64,000 nt of DNA from the NCBI GenBank assembly GCA_018228685.1, contig CP073691.1:496001-560000 (forward strand). The letters are read 5' to 3'. This stretch comes from Clostridiaceae bacterium Marseille-Q4149. GTDB lineage: Bacteria; Bacillota; Clostridia; Oscillospirales; Oscillospiraceae. Each line of letters starts with the position of its first letter. The first letter of the stretch is position 1. The translations under genes were made by a program, and so were the position numbers. The notes under the pieces were generated by a model. That model searched no databases. It was not told the origin of the DNA and worked only from the letters and a program-made list of their open reading frames with translations. Below are positions 9,513 to 17,015 of this stretch, piece after piece.

Positions 9513-9828
9513 CAAACTTCCTCCAGCAGCATTTTTCTCCTGCAAATTTGATTTGCCTGAAGCCAATGCTGTCGCAGAACCAATAACCGATACCTGCCAT
9601 CCAAACGATATCCGAAACGCTCATAGAGCGGCCTCTGTATCCGTTCGGATGTTCCAGGTTGAAAATGCGAAAAACATCTTCCGCTGTCTGCGCAGGTAAA
9701 TCACCGTCAAAGACGAGCTCGTAGCTGTCTGCGTTGATTCCGCCGTGTAATACGGTAAATTCGTAACTCATGAACATCAGGTTTTTATCGTCCTTTCCAG
9801 GGGCAATCTGATACAGTTTTATTTTCAT
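9505..9828 (-). CDS. YodL-domain protein
   Basis: 107 residues. The ATG at 9828 has GGAGG at good distance, whereas the upstream TTG at 9834 sits too close to the same site. The sequence MKIKLYQIAPGKD, a conserved FMSYEF, FDGDLPA, VFRIFNLEHP, YRGRSMSVSD and CDSIGFRQIKF match the YodL domain found on many Firmicutes conjugative elements and in larger defence- or conjugation-linked proteins. The function of the domain is unknown. It overlaps the 273-residue gene before it by 44 bp and the YkgJ gene after it by 8 bp. Confidence 0.85.
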   Translation of the reverse strand: MKIKLYQIAPGKDDKNLMFMSYEFTVLHGGINADSYELVFDGDLPAQTAEDVFRIFNLEHPNGYRGRSMSVSDIVWMAGIGYWFCDSIGFRQIKFAGEKCCWRKFDG

Positions 9829-10606
9829 TCCCAACAGCCTCCTTTTTCTCGTAATACCGTCTCATTCCCTCCATTGCATGGCGAAGGTCTGAGTCAAAGT
9901 GATACCAGTCTGCAATCAGCAGGTTTATGGACGCAGCGTCACAAAGGCATGCATCTTCTAAGCAGAACAGTTCGTAATCAACGCTGTCTACTTCATTGAA
10001 CGGGAGACTCAACACGCCTTCTTTTACAAGAAGCAGGAAAGTGCCGAGATGCAGCTCGTCCGTGGTTGGGTAATACCAGCACAGCTCATTTTGATATTTC
10101 TCCAGGTACTCCTCGCAAATGTCCATCAGCGCCCTGTGTGAAGCACCGTTTTCACGGAGATGTTCAAGTACCTCCTGACGGTTTTTCAGCTCGCCAAGCG
10201 GAAAACGCTGACTGCCGATTTTGATAAAATCATCGGTTTCGGGAGTATCCTTCACTCCGAGTATCCAGAAACTGTCCTTGGCAAGATGCAGGCATTCCCA
10301 GTCATACCCGAGATTCCTGCGAAGTAGGAGTTGGCACACTGTCATACTGAGTGAACTGACGCTGTCGGCATGATCCTCCTCCGGCGGAAGGGACAAATCG
10401 CGCTGACTATCCGTTGCATCAAGTGCTTCAAGGATACGATGCAGGTCGGATAAGGGAAGCCTCTCCAACGGGAAGCTGATATCCCAGTAGGTATCGTCAT
10501 CGGATTTTGCTACACAGAAAACATCTCTGCCAATGATTTTTCGGAGTTCTGTCCGGACCATTTCCGCGACCTCCGACCAGGTTAGTTTTATTACTTTTGA
10601 ACTCAT
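9785..10606 (-). CDS. Unknown protein of the mobile-element operon
   Basis: 273 residues, acidic and soluble. The N-terminus (KLTWSEVAEMVRTELRK) looks helical, followed by mixed alpha/beta sequence and a C-terminal cytosine- and aspartate-rich segment (VDSVDYELFCLEDACLCDAASI). No family recognised. The start overlaps the previous stop by 4 bp (ATGA), and the end overlaps the YodL gene by 44 bp, the longest overlap in the operon. No signal peptide, membrane segment or known catalytic motif is visible. Confidence 0.75.
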   Translation of the reverse strand: MSSKVIKLTWSEVAEMVRTELRKIIGRDVFCVAKSDDDTYWDISFPLERLPLSDLHRILEALDATDSQRDLSLPPEEDHADSVSSLSMTVCQLLLRRNLGYDWECLHLAKDSFWILGVKDTPETDDFIKIGSQRFPLGELKNRQEVLEHLRENGASHRALMDICEEYLEKYQNELCWYYPTTDELHLGTFLLLVKEGVLSLPFNEVDSVDYELFCLEDACLCDAASINLLIADWYHFDSDLRHAMEGMRRYYEKKEAVGNENKTVSDCPWKGR

Positions 10607-11109
10607 GGTTCCTTATTCCATTCTGCCATATATGGCGCGTAATATTGGGTTTCATCTTCGTCTGAGACATAAGTACCGATGCAGACCTGCGCACCTTCAT
10701 TCCGATCGGAATTGTATTCTGCAAAGCAGAGCAGTTCGGAAGCTTTTCCGCCATCGTGATCCCAATAGATATTGATGGCAGGAAAGTGGTCGTCCTCATA
10801 GACAACGGCCCGAAGGTAGCTTCCGTCCGGAAGGGCAAGTGCAATTGTCGGCTCCAAAGGTCTATCGTCATCAAACTCGTTTGTATCTGTCAATGAAAAA
10901 CGATGTTTTCCGAGCAATGGCTTTCTGAACCGCCTTTTGGCTTTGTCCAATTCGGACTGCAACGCCGAAAAGATGCATGCCACCTGTGTATCCGTGTACT
11001 CATATACGCCCGTTCCGGAGCAATTTCCGAGCAAGCGGATCATCTTAATGATTTTATTCACCCGTGCTTCTGCCACTCGGCGGAAACGGTCTATCTTGGA
11101 TTCTTTCAT
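10603..11109 (-). CDS. Unknown protein of the mobile-element operon
   Basis: 168 residues. The N-terminal ~60 residues are basic and helical (RFRRVAEARVNKIIKMIRLL, then a YEYTDTQV motif and an SALQSELDKAKRRF helix); the rest is beta-rich and acidic. A basic helical start could contact nucleic acid, but no known DNA-binding fold is recognisable. ATGA overlaps join it to both neighbours (11106-11109 and 10603-10606). I recognise the N-terminal motif as recurrent on Clostridia conjugative elements, without a known function. Confidence 0.78.
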   Translation of the reverse strand: MKESKIDRFRRVAEARVNKIIKMIRLLGNCSGTGVYEYTDTQVACIFSALQSELDKAKRRFRKPLLGKHRFSLTDTNEFDDDRPLEPTIALALPDGSYLRAVVYEDDHFPAINIYWDHDGGKASELLCFAEYNSDRNEGAQVCIGTYVSDEDETQYYAPYMAEWNKEP

Positions 11110-11339
11110 ATGGCGTCGCCTCCGTTCTGTATATGCTCAATCTGAAATGCAATTTTTGCGAAGAACTTAGCATTGTCATCAAGATACCGCTGCGCTGCCT
11201 TTTCCGTTCTGAATTTCCGAACAGAGGCTGCTGTCGGCGGAATCTTTCGAGCAAACCATATGCGGCGGCTGCTGCGTTTGACAAAGAAGCCTTGGTCGGC
11301 TCGCAGCACATAATACTCAGACAACTCGTTGTGATTCAA
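11106..11339 (-). CDS. Small basic unknown protein
   Basis: About 77 residues if translation starts at the TTG at 11339 (MNHNELSEYYVLR); the start is uncertain because no good ribosome binding site is visible. The open frame extends further upstream, but that part lies inside the preceding gene in another frame. The core FVKRSSRRIWFARKIPPTAA followed by RTEKAAQRYLDDNA is basic and may bind nucleic acid (inference). Its stop overlaps the next gene's ATG (ATGA). Confidence 0.6.
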   Translation of the reverse strand: MNHNELSEYYVLRADQGFFVKRSSRRIWFARKIPPTAASVRKFRTEKAAQRYLDDNAKFFAKIAFQIEHIQNGGDAI

Positions 11340-11343
11340 TGAG

Positions 11344-11763
11344 TCATTTTTGCGCCGTGTCGGCGGATGCATCACGGTTCGGTTGTCCCAAAAGGATACC
11401 GAGATTGGGTCGGTATTTTCGGTTAAACGGGATATAATCTGCCCAAAGCGGATCATCAAAAAGTCTTGCAGCATGGCATTCCAGTGCATAATCTGTGATT
11501 TCACTTTTCCCGTGAAGCCAGGGTGTGTGTTCTGCACACCACTCATAGAGTTGCTTTTGAAGTTCCTGTTCACTTCGGTAGGCGATGAGCTCTGTTATCA
11601 TCTCTCGCCATTCTGAAATCTCCAAATCGCCAAGCGCTGTCATGCAACCGTTTCGGTACTGATATCTTTTGCCATGCCCCGTGTCGGAAATGAGAATGGA
11701 ACGGCCTGTAAAATATCGGATTTTCAGGTCCGAAAAGCTCAGATTTGCTATAGCCTTTTTCAT
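11344..11763 (-). CDS. Unknown protein of the mobile-element operon
   Basis: 139 residues. The N-terminus MKKAIANLSFSDLKIRYFTG looks like a short beta sheet with RSILISDTGHGKRYQYRNG; the C-terminus holds PFNRKYRPNLGILL. No known family or motif. It shares an ATGA overlap with the methylase-like gene upstream (11760-11763), so the pair is probably translated in a coupled way. No signal peptide or membrane segment. Confidence 0.72.
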   Translation of the reverse strand: MKKAIANLSFSDLKIRYFTGRSILISDTGHGKRYQYRNGCMTALGDLEISEWREMITELIAYRSEQELQKQLYEWCAEHTPWLHGKSEITDYALECHAARLFDDPLWADYIPFNRKYRPNLGILLGQPNRDASADTAQK

Positions 11764-12452
11764 ACGGCTATATCTCCATCTTCACTCTGCGCCTTTGAAA
11801 AGGGCACCAATGCACACGGTGTATACCACCTGTCCCACTCTTCCATCGTCAGGGTGTTTCCGTGAATGACCATGGCAGGGATTCCATACAGACTCAGTTG
11901 GATATAGGCCATCCAAACGCAGCGAATGTCAATATCCCGCGCCACAAAGAATGTATTGTGACGATAGTCAAAGTCCTGATGCTGCATTGCCCAAATGGCG
12001 CCGATAACCATCGTTCCCGAGCCGCAGGTCGGCTCGTTAATGGTAATCGGACCATCATTGGCTGAAAGCTCGTCCGATGGAAGCGTTATTTGTGCCATAA
12101 GCCGGCAGACATCGTCCGGCGTGAAGTATTGCCCGTTCCACTCGTTATTCAGATTCAGCTCGTGATAGATTCCCCCAAGAATGTCGCAGGGATCATCTCG
12201 ATACTCACGGATGGTCAGGAATAGAAATGCCAACATCCGTGCATAGGACGATAAAAGTTCCGGCGTCATGGTCGACGCCATCTCCTGATATCGCTGTTCT
12301 CGCTTTTCGGCATTTTCCGGGTCGGTCTGGGCGGCAAGGCTGTTTGCGGTAATCTCCAGGAATGTGGTAAACACCGTGTTCAGCCCTTGCGACTGTGCCA
12401 GGGATCGTATCTCGGAAACCAGTTCTTTTCTATGTTCACTTTTCATCAACAT
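11760..12452 (-). CDS. HsdM-like N6-methylase fold lacking the catalytic NPPY motif
   Basis: About 230 residues from the ATG at 12452, which has AGGAGG 7 bases upstream. The N-terminal half is the helical region seen in type I methylase subunits, ending in GQYFTPDDVCRLMA. This is followed by the SAM-binding motif I region NEPTCGSGTMVIGAI near residues 140-155 and by DIDIRCVWMAYIQLSLYGI. In active N6-adenine methylases an NPPF/NPPY motif follows shortly after. Here the protein ends about 40 residues later with no such motif, so it probably binds SAM or DNA without methylating. No specificity or restriction subunit is nearby. Confidence 0.82.
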   Translation of the reverse strand: MLMKSEHRKELVSEIRSLAQSQGLNTVFTTFLEITANSLAAQTDPENAEKREQRYQEMASTMTPELLSSYARMLAFLFLTIREYRDDPCDILGGIYHELNLNNEWNGQYFTPDDVCRLMAQITLPSDELSANDGPITINEPTCGSGTMVIGAIWAMQHQDFDYRHNTFFVARDIDIRCVWMAYIQLSLYGIPAMVIHGNTLTMEEWDRWYTPCALVPFSKAQSEDGDIAV

Positions 12453-12798
12453 GACCGTCCTCCTGAATACAGATTTTAGGCGGAGAAAACTCCAGGCTTC
12501 TCCCGTTATCGACGAATTCCATTTCCGAAATGGTGATTTGGGTTTCCGGAATGGTATCGGAATATAACCCGATATCTGTAATAACCATATCGCGCAGCTC
12601 GTCGAGTCTTCCGTTTGCAGGTTCTTCACCGAAATATACGCCTTTGTATTTGGCACCAAAGCCATCAGGATTGCGGTATATTTCGCTTTCATCCCAGTTT
12701 AGGGAAGCACTTTCGCCTGATGACAGTCTGACCTCGATATAATCGATAAACAGATCCGGTATGGTGGTTGTCGCCTCAAGGTAAAGAGTCAAGCTCAT
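12436..12798 (-). CDS. Unknown beta-rich protein
   Basis: About 120 residues. The start is either the ATG at 12798 or the TTG at 12792. A GGAGG lies only two bases before the ATG but at ideal distance from the TTG, so TTG may be the true start. The sequence (LTLYLEATTTIPDLFIDYIE, SLNWDESEIYRN, GVYFGEEPANGR) is beta-rich and acidic with no recognisable family. It overlaps the genes on both sides by about 17-23 bp. Confidence 0.68.
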   Translation of the reverse strand: MSLTLYLEATTTIPDLFIDYIEVRLSSGESASLNWDESEIYRNPDGFGAKYKGVYFGEEPANGRLDELRDMVITDIGLYSDTIPETQITISEMEFVDNGRSLEFSPPKICIQEDGHVDEK

Positions 12799-13027
12799 CA
12801 CCTCCAGCCCCGTTTTGCTCCTGCTGCTCCCATTCGGTCTCTGCAATAAATTCGCGCACTTCATACAGGCTTAAGGCAATATAGACGCACAGCATCAACA
12901 TGCCGGAAAGCGCCTCAAAGAACAGCCCGAGTTCGATTGCCATAATGATGGTTGCTGCCCCAAGCGGGATAATGATTACTGCCATAGCAAGCATGGCAAC
13001 AAAAATAATTCGAGAAAGTATTCTCAA
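12776..13027 (-). CDS. Small membrane protein, first gene of the operon
   Basis: 83 residues with two hydrophobic helices (about residues 5-27 and 30-55) and an acidic, glutamine-rich cytoplasmic tail (EWEQQEQNGAGGDE). A GGAGTGATC-type ribosome binding site precedes the ATG. It is the first gene after a roughly 310-nt structured leader and overlaps the next gene. No family recognised; it may tether the operon's products to the membrane. Confidence 0.72.
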   Translation of the reverse strand: MRILSRIIFVAMLAMAVIIIPLGAATIIMAIELGLFFEALSGMLMLCVYIALSLYEVREFIAETEWEQQEQNGAGGDELDSLP

Positions 13028-13340
13028 GTCAGATCACTCCTTTATTGGATTTTGTATATAGTTACGGCAAGCCATAAGGCTCCCCGAGAAAAAAGGTTGG
13101 GGGAACCTTACGGCTCCGATCTATATAAAAAAGCACCCAAAGGATGAATTTACACATTCTCTGAGTGCTTTGTTGCCAAACGGCCAGGATGAAATTGTAA
13201 ACACAGAGGGAGGCCCCTCTGTGTCCGTCCGGTTCTGTGCTTCCCGTTAGAAAGCATAAAAATAGTGCCTGAAAGATGTTCTCTCAGACACTGTGTAACC
13301 TGAAAACTATAACTGCGAAAATGCAATCAATGAAACTTAC
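13028..13340 (-). promoter_or_regulatory. Structured leader with tandem attenuator-like hairpins
   Basis: Between the promoter at 13347-13375 and the first gene lie several stem-loops on the minus-strand transcript. In order they are: 13264-13292 (AGTGTCTGA against TCAGGCACT, followed by ATTTTTA), 13201-13224 (10-bp perfect stem ACACAGAGGG), 13130-13171 (AAAGCAC against GTGCTTT, followed by TTTTATA) and 13093-13109 (AAGGTT against AACCTT). Two of them end in T runs and look like intrinsic terminators, so most transcripts may stop before the operon. No riboswitch class is recognised. Confidence 0.6.
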
Positions 13341-13346
13341 AATGAA

Positions 13347-13375
13347 ATTATAGCAGAAAACGAGGCGGATTTCAA
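13347..13375 (-). promoter_or_regulatory. Promoter of the leftward operon
   Basis: On the minus strand, -35 TTGAAA (13375-13370), a 17-bp spacer and -10 TATAAT (13352-13347). Near-consensus sigma-A spacing; transcription should start near 13340. Confidence 0.75.
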
Positions 13376-13435
13376 GTAGTTTTCCGGATTTCAATCTTGT
13401 ACCACAATGAATTTGAAAAAAATTCGTGAAGTCGG

Positions 13436-13464
13436 TTGATTTTTTCGAGAAGTCCGGCTATAAT
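13436..13464 (+). promoter_or_regulatory. Promoter of the AAA_14 ATPase gene
   Basis: TTGATT (13436-13441), 17-bp spacer, TATAAT (13459-13464), about 38 bp before the ATG at 13502. It diverges from the operon promoter, with only about 60 bp between the two -35 boxes. Confidence 0.75.
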
Positions 13465-13501
13465 AATATCAGATATTAAATCAGCCGAAAGGAGAGGCTT
13501 T

Positions 13502-14728
13502 ATGGAATATATTAAACGACATGCAGAAGCAGCGGTGAATACGCTTTCCAAAATGTTTGGCGCGATCCTTGTCGCCGGCCCGCGGCAGGTCGGTAAAACC
13601 ACCATGCTTCAGCGCATTACAGAAGGGATGAACTATGCAACCCTTGACGATCTGATCGTCCGTGCGGCTGCACAGGAGCAAAGCGGCACCTTTTTCAAAG
13701 ACAATCCGCCTCCGGTGTTTGTTGATGAAATCCAGAAGGCACCAGAATTGTTTTCTCAGATCAAGATGTTTATAGACCGGGAGCATAAAAAAGGGCAGTT
13801 TTTCATGTGCGGCTCTCAGCAGTTTCAAATGATGAAGGGCGTCAGTGAATCACTGTCCGGCAGAATCGGGCTGGTAACTCTGCTTGGTTTCTCCTTGCGT
13901 GAGCGGTACGGTGTGTCCAATGATACACCATTTCTACCGACGGATGAGTATTTTGACGAGCGCAAAAAGCAGCTTGCCAACATTCCATACGAAGATGTAT
14001 GGAAGATGATCCACCGCGGCTCTATGCCGGAGCTCTGTGAGAGTCCGGATTTTGATTGGCAGATGTTTTATGGCGCATATGTGCGAACCTATATTGAACG
14101 CGATGTTCGCGATCTGTCCGAGATTGGAGACACCGTAAAATTCACTCGCTTTATGACTGCCGCCGCAGCGTCCACCGGGCAGCTCGTCAACCTTGCCTCT
14201 ATGGCACGGGATGTCGGGATCAGTCAGCCGACAGCGGAAAGATGGCTTTCGATTCTTGTAGCTTCCAACATTGTTTATCTGCTGAAGCCATACTCAAACA
14301 ACATCACCAAGCGTGCAGTGAAGACTCCAAAGCTGTATTTCTTGGATACCGGGCTGGCGGCCTACCTTACACGGTGGAATACGCCGGATGTTCTGAAAAA
14401 CGGCGCTATGGCCGGCGCTTTCTTTGAGAGCTTCGTGATTTCCGAGATCATTAAGAGTTATTATAACAAGGGAATCGTTGAACCGCCGCTGTATTTCTAT
14501 CGAGACAAAGATATGAATGAGATCGATTTGGTGATCGAAGAAAACGGAACACTGTATCCTCTTGAAATGAAAAAGCATGCGGATCCACAGAAGAAGGATA
14601 TGGATGCATTCGATTTGCTCGACAAGATTCCCGGCACAAAGCGTGGCCCAGGCGGAGTGATTTGCCTTTATGACCGGCTTATCACACTGAAAGGCAATGA
14701 CCGTGTTATTCCCATCAACTATCTGTGA
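13502..14728 (+). CDS. AAA_14 family ATPase with DUF4143 domain
   Basis: 408 residues. The ATG at 13502 has AAAGGAG upstream; an earlier TTG overlaps the promoter. Walker A is GPRQVGKTTML near residues 24-34 and Walker B PVFVDEIQK near 75-83. A winged-helix segment (SMARDVGISQPTAERWLSIL, near 235-255) follows. The C-terminal DUF4143 domain has an EIDLVIE...YPLEMKK pattern like a PD-(D/E)xK nuclease core. The family is widespread and its role is unsettled (stress, defence or toxin-antitoxin-like functions have been suggested). It is transcribed away from the leftward operon and closed by its own terminator, so it stands alone. Confidence 0.92.
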   Translation: MEYIKRHAEAAVNTLSKMFGAILVAGPRQVGKTTMLQRITEGMNYATLDDLIVRAAAQEQSGTFFKDNPPPVFVDEIQKAPELFSQIKMFIDREHKKGQFFMCGSQQFQMMKGVSESLSGRIGLVTLLGFSLRERYGVSNDTPFLPTDEYFDERKKQLANIPYEDVWKMIHRGSMPELCESPDFDWQMFYGAYVRTYIERDVRDLSEIGDTVKFTRFMTAAAASTGQLVNLASMARDVGISQPTAERWLSILVASNIVYLLKPYSNNITKRAVKTPKLYFLDTGLAAYLTRWNTPDVLKNGAMAGAFFESFVISEIIKSYYNKGIVEPPLYFYRDKDMNEIDLVIEENGTLYPLEMKKHADPQKKDMDAFDLLDKIPGTKRGPGGVICLYDRLITLKGNDRVIPINYL

Positions 14729-14748
14729 TAGACTTATGTGATTAAATT

Positions 14749-14787
14749 AAGGCAACCGAGTTGACCAAAACAGAACTCGGTTGCCTT
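14749..14787 (+). terminator. Terminator after the AAA_14 gene
   Basis: A perfect 14-bp stem (AAGGCAACCGAGTT against AACTCGGTTGCCTT) with an 11-nt loop, then TTTTCCGC. Confidence 0.88.
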
Positions 14788-14819
14788 TTCCGCTTATGAT
14801 ACGGTATTCATTATGTCCC

Positions 14820-14869
14820 CAAGGAGTTTCACCAAACTCCTTGAAAAAGCCGTCTACAACGATTATAAT
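14820..14869 (+). promoter_or_regulatory. Promoter with a palindromic operator over its -35 box
   Basis: -35 TTGAAA (14841-14846), 17-bp spacer, -10 TATAAT (14864-14869). A perfect 10-bp inverted repeat (CAAGGAGTTT at 14820-14829, AAACTCCTTG at 14834-14843) overlaps the first half of the -35 box, the layout of a repressor site. It drives the 64-residue protein at 14902. Confidence 0.62.
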
Positions 14870-14901
14870 AAATATCGTGTGATTCGTTGGGAGGATTGGA
14901 A

Positions 14902-15096
14902 ATGGAAGAAGTATCAAAAGCTAAGCACTATATTGCCGTTAATGCCGGCGGACGGTATCCGCTATTGAAAACCACCCAGGACTACACGGAATATTTCCAT
15001 GAAGCATTATCCTTCTCGGATCTGTATGAAACCTACCGATACATAGAAAAGCACGGGCTTGAAAAAATTGCAACCGTCATTACCCGAATGATTTGA
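14902..15096 (+). CDS. 64-residue unknown protein (family copy 1)
   Basis: 64 residues; GGAGG lies 7 bases before the ATG at 14902, making it better than the GTG upstream. The sequence HYIAVNAGGRYPLLKTTQDY, then TEYFHEALSFSDLYETYRYIEKHGLEKIATVITR, is closely related to the small protein at 47067-47258: YTEY, EAL-FSDL, HGLEK and ITR are shared. No known fold, signal peptide or membrane segment. Both copies lie tail-to-tail with an envelope-enzyme gene, here the class B sortase, there a signal peptidase I, and both are near a tyrosine recombinase. Confidence 0.8.
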   Translation: MEEVSKAKHYIAVNAGGRYPLLKTTQDYTEYFHEALSFSDLYETYRYIEKHGLEKIATVITRMI

Positions 15097-15142
15097 CCGC
15101 ATTGTTTGCGGTCTTTTATTTTATGGCATATGCCAAAGCAAT

Positions 15143-15913
15143 CTACTTCAGACGGCCAACCAACACAAAGCGGGCATTATTAAACTCATAACTACAGGTG
15201 GACAATGTTATAACTTGGTCTTGGGCCGTTGGTATTACTTCGCTCTTGAACCAAGAGCGGCCAACTGTTTCATTCAGCCAATCGACATATTCGTCTTCCG
15301 TTGCAAACGTTACCTTCCAAGCGTTCTCATCATCGGCACCGGCAACATAGCCCGCAAAAAACTCAATCCAGTAGTTCTTCGATGGGGTCAGAATCATTCC
15401 TGTTGCATGGTTTTCATAGTAAGTCTGATCTTTATAGTCTGCGATATCAGAAAACATCGTACCATTCTTCATATGATGGCCATACAAAACACTGTGTCGG
15501 TCTGACAAATCGGGCTCGACACGCGAGTCTAAAAAGATGCAGCCGGCACTGTTCCATTCTCCGTCAAACAAATGCTTCAGATAGAAGCTGTTGTCATACC
15601 CCTGTACAACAGGGTAGTCGATCGCTGTTCCGTCAATCCTGATCCATGCAACGCAATCAGAATTGATGCTCTTCAGAGCTACAAAGTCTACCACCGGCCA
15701 TGTGATTGCATTTTCCGACATTTCATCCTGCTCTGGTTTGCTTTCTTCAGGTATGGGTTCCGTTTGCGGTTCCTTTATATAGGTTTCCAAGACGGAATAA
15801 GAATCGACACCCTCACGATACTCGGAATGCTCTTGATAAATTCGGTGTGCTGCATATACCGTTACGGCTGCTGAAATCAGAACAATCGCCGTGCGTAAAA
15901 CATTTTTTCTCAT
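15143..15913 (-). CDS. srtB: Class B sortase
   Basis: 256 residues. N-terminal membrane anchor (VLRTAIVLISAAVTVYAAHR), a variable proline/glutamate linker, then the catalytic domain. The catalytic histidine is in SVLYGHHMKNGTMFSD near residue 140, the cysteine in ITLSTCSYEF near 236, and the arginine near the C-terminus (NARFVLVGRL). Sortases join LPXTG-like surface proteins to peptidoglycan or to each other outside the cell. A class B enzyme in Clostridioides difficile accepts (S/P)PXTG signals, which fits the SPKTG protein at 55.9-61.1 kb. The gene begins 6 bp after the recombinase gene and is probably co-transcribed with it. Confidence 0.93.
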   Translation of the reverse strand: MRKNVLRTAIVLISAAVTVYAAHRIYQEHSEYREGVDSYSVLETYIKEPQTEPIPEESKPEQDEMSENAITWPVVDFVALKSINSDCVAWIRIDGTAIDYPVVQGYDNSFYLKHLFDGEWNSAGCIFLDSRVEPDLSDRHSVLYGHHMKNGTMFSDIADYKDQTYYENHATGMILTPSKNYWIEFFAGYVAGADDENAWKVTFATEDEYVDWLNETVGRSWFKSEVIPTAQDQVITLSTCSYEFNNARFVLVGRLK

Positions 15914-15919
15914 AGCGCC

Positions 15920-16747
15920 TCAAAGCTTATTGGCTTTTTCTTTCATCTGCTTTGCGGATGGATTACTGTAAATCAGTGTGGTCTGCACATTGCTGTGCCC
16001 GGCCTGATTGGCTACCTCATGGATCGAATAGCCATTCTCCAAAGCGTTGGAGCAGAAAAAGTGTCGGAGTGTCTTCGGTGTGATTGTATCAGAGTATTGG
16101 TTGAATATCTGATTGATCCGGGACGCTGAAAGCTTCGCACACTGTCGGCTGGCAAATAAGTAGGGACTGTCTGCGTTACGCTCCTTCAGGTACTCCCGAA
16201 TGGCTGCAGCAATCCGGTCATTGATATATACAAGCCTCTGTTTGTCTCCCTTGCCGATGACGCGAATCTCCTTTGCAATGAGATCCACCTGATCCAGTTT
16301 CAGATTGACACACTCGCTGCGGCGCAGACCTGCATAGACCAGTAAGGTCACGATTGCAAAGTCCCGTTTGCTTCCGCTTTCCAACATCCTTTGCCGGAAT
16401 GCCTCTACCTCTTTTTTATCAACGGAGCATGGGCTGGCATATTGAATTTGCACCTTCATAAAGTCACTGTCCAGAACTGCCATGTCCGACTGCCGACCAA
16501 TCTGTACCAGATACTTGTTTAAGCAGCGCAGTGCCGACAGGTGGTTATTAACAGACTTCGGACTGTAACCTCGGATATTGCGCATATAGGAGATGTACTC
16601 CAAAATATTGGAACGGTAGAGTTCCTTTGGCTCGGAACCGAAACTGTCACGGCACCAACTAAAATACATTCGGATGTTACGGCAATATGTCAAAGCAGTA
16701 TTTTCGGATTTTCCGATGCGTCTCAGATACTCCTCAAATTCTTTCAT
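15920..16747 (-). CDS. XerC/D-type tyrosine recombinase
   Basis: 275 residues from the ATG at 16747, which has GGAGG nine bases upstream; longer starts add an unrelated hydrophobic stretch. The N-terminal SAM-like core-binding domain (residues 1-85) is followed by the catalytic domain with R in YAGLRRSECVNL, K in VIGKGDKQR, R in TPKTLRHFF, H in AGHSNVQTT and the nucleophile in TLIYSNPS. The usual first histidine of the HxxR motif is a lysine here (KTLR). No arm-type N-terminal domain, so it resembles cellular Xer proteins more than ICE integrases. It is the upstream partner of the sortase gene. Confidence 0.9.
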   Translation of the reverse strand: MKEFEEYLRRIGKSENTALTYCRNIRMYFSWCRDSFGSEPKELYRSNILEYISYMRNIRGYSPKSVNNHLSALRCLNKYLVQIGRQSDMAVLDSDFMKVQIQYASPCSVDKKEVEAFRQRMLESGSKRDFAIVTLLVYAGLRRSECVNLKLDQVDLIAKEIRVIGKGDKQRLVYINDRIAAAIREYLKERNADSPYLFASRQCAKLSASRINQIFNQYSDTITPKTLRHFFCSNALENGYSIHEVANQAGHSNVQTTLIYSNPSAKQMKEKANKL

Positions 16748-16801
16748 ATACGATCGCCTCCTATCCCTATTACACGAGGGAAGGGATGCGTTTACAACCG
16801 T

Positions 16802-16854
16802 TTTGATTATGTATAACTGCGTGTGGGCAAATTGGCATTTGATTATGTTTAACT
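16802..16854. repeat. Two direct repeats upstream of the recombinase gene
   Basis: TTTGATTATGTATAACT at 16802-16818 and TTTGATTATGTTTAACT at 16838-16854 match at 16 of 17 positions, 36 bp apart. They lie 55-107 bp before the recombinase start and could be binding sites for it or for a regulator. Confidence 0.6.
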
Positions 16855-16972
16855 CACCGTTGAAAAAAGCCGTGCCTGGGTGGCTCAGTTCGCCATAATT
16901 CACATTATGTCGAGGTTATAATAGTCTTGTATTCCGGCCTCAAAATATGAGAGAAAATTTTCAGGGAGCCGC

Positions 16973-17001
16973 TTGCTATTATTCCGCATCCTGACTATAA
17001 T
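16973..17001 (+). promoter_or_regulatory. Promoter upstream of the decayed regulator and XRE gene
   Basis: TTGCTA (16973-16978), 17-bp spacer, TATAAT (16996-17001). It would read through the pseudogene into the XRE gene at 17283. Confidence 0.5.
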
Positions 17002-17015
17002 ATCACCGTAGCTGT

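Noticed and set aside
11344..11573. Upstream extension of the small gene at 11106-11339
   Set aside because: The extra N-terminus lies within the preceding gene in a different frame and has no conserved sequence.
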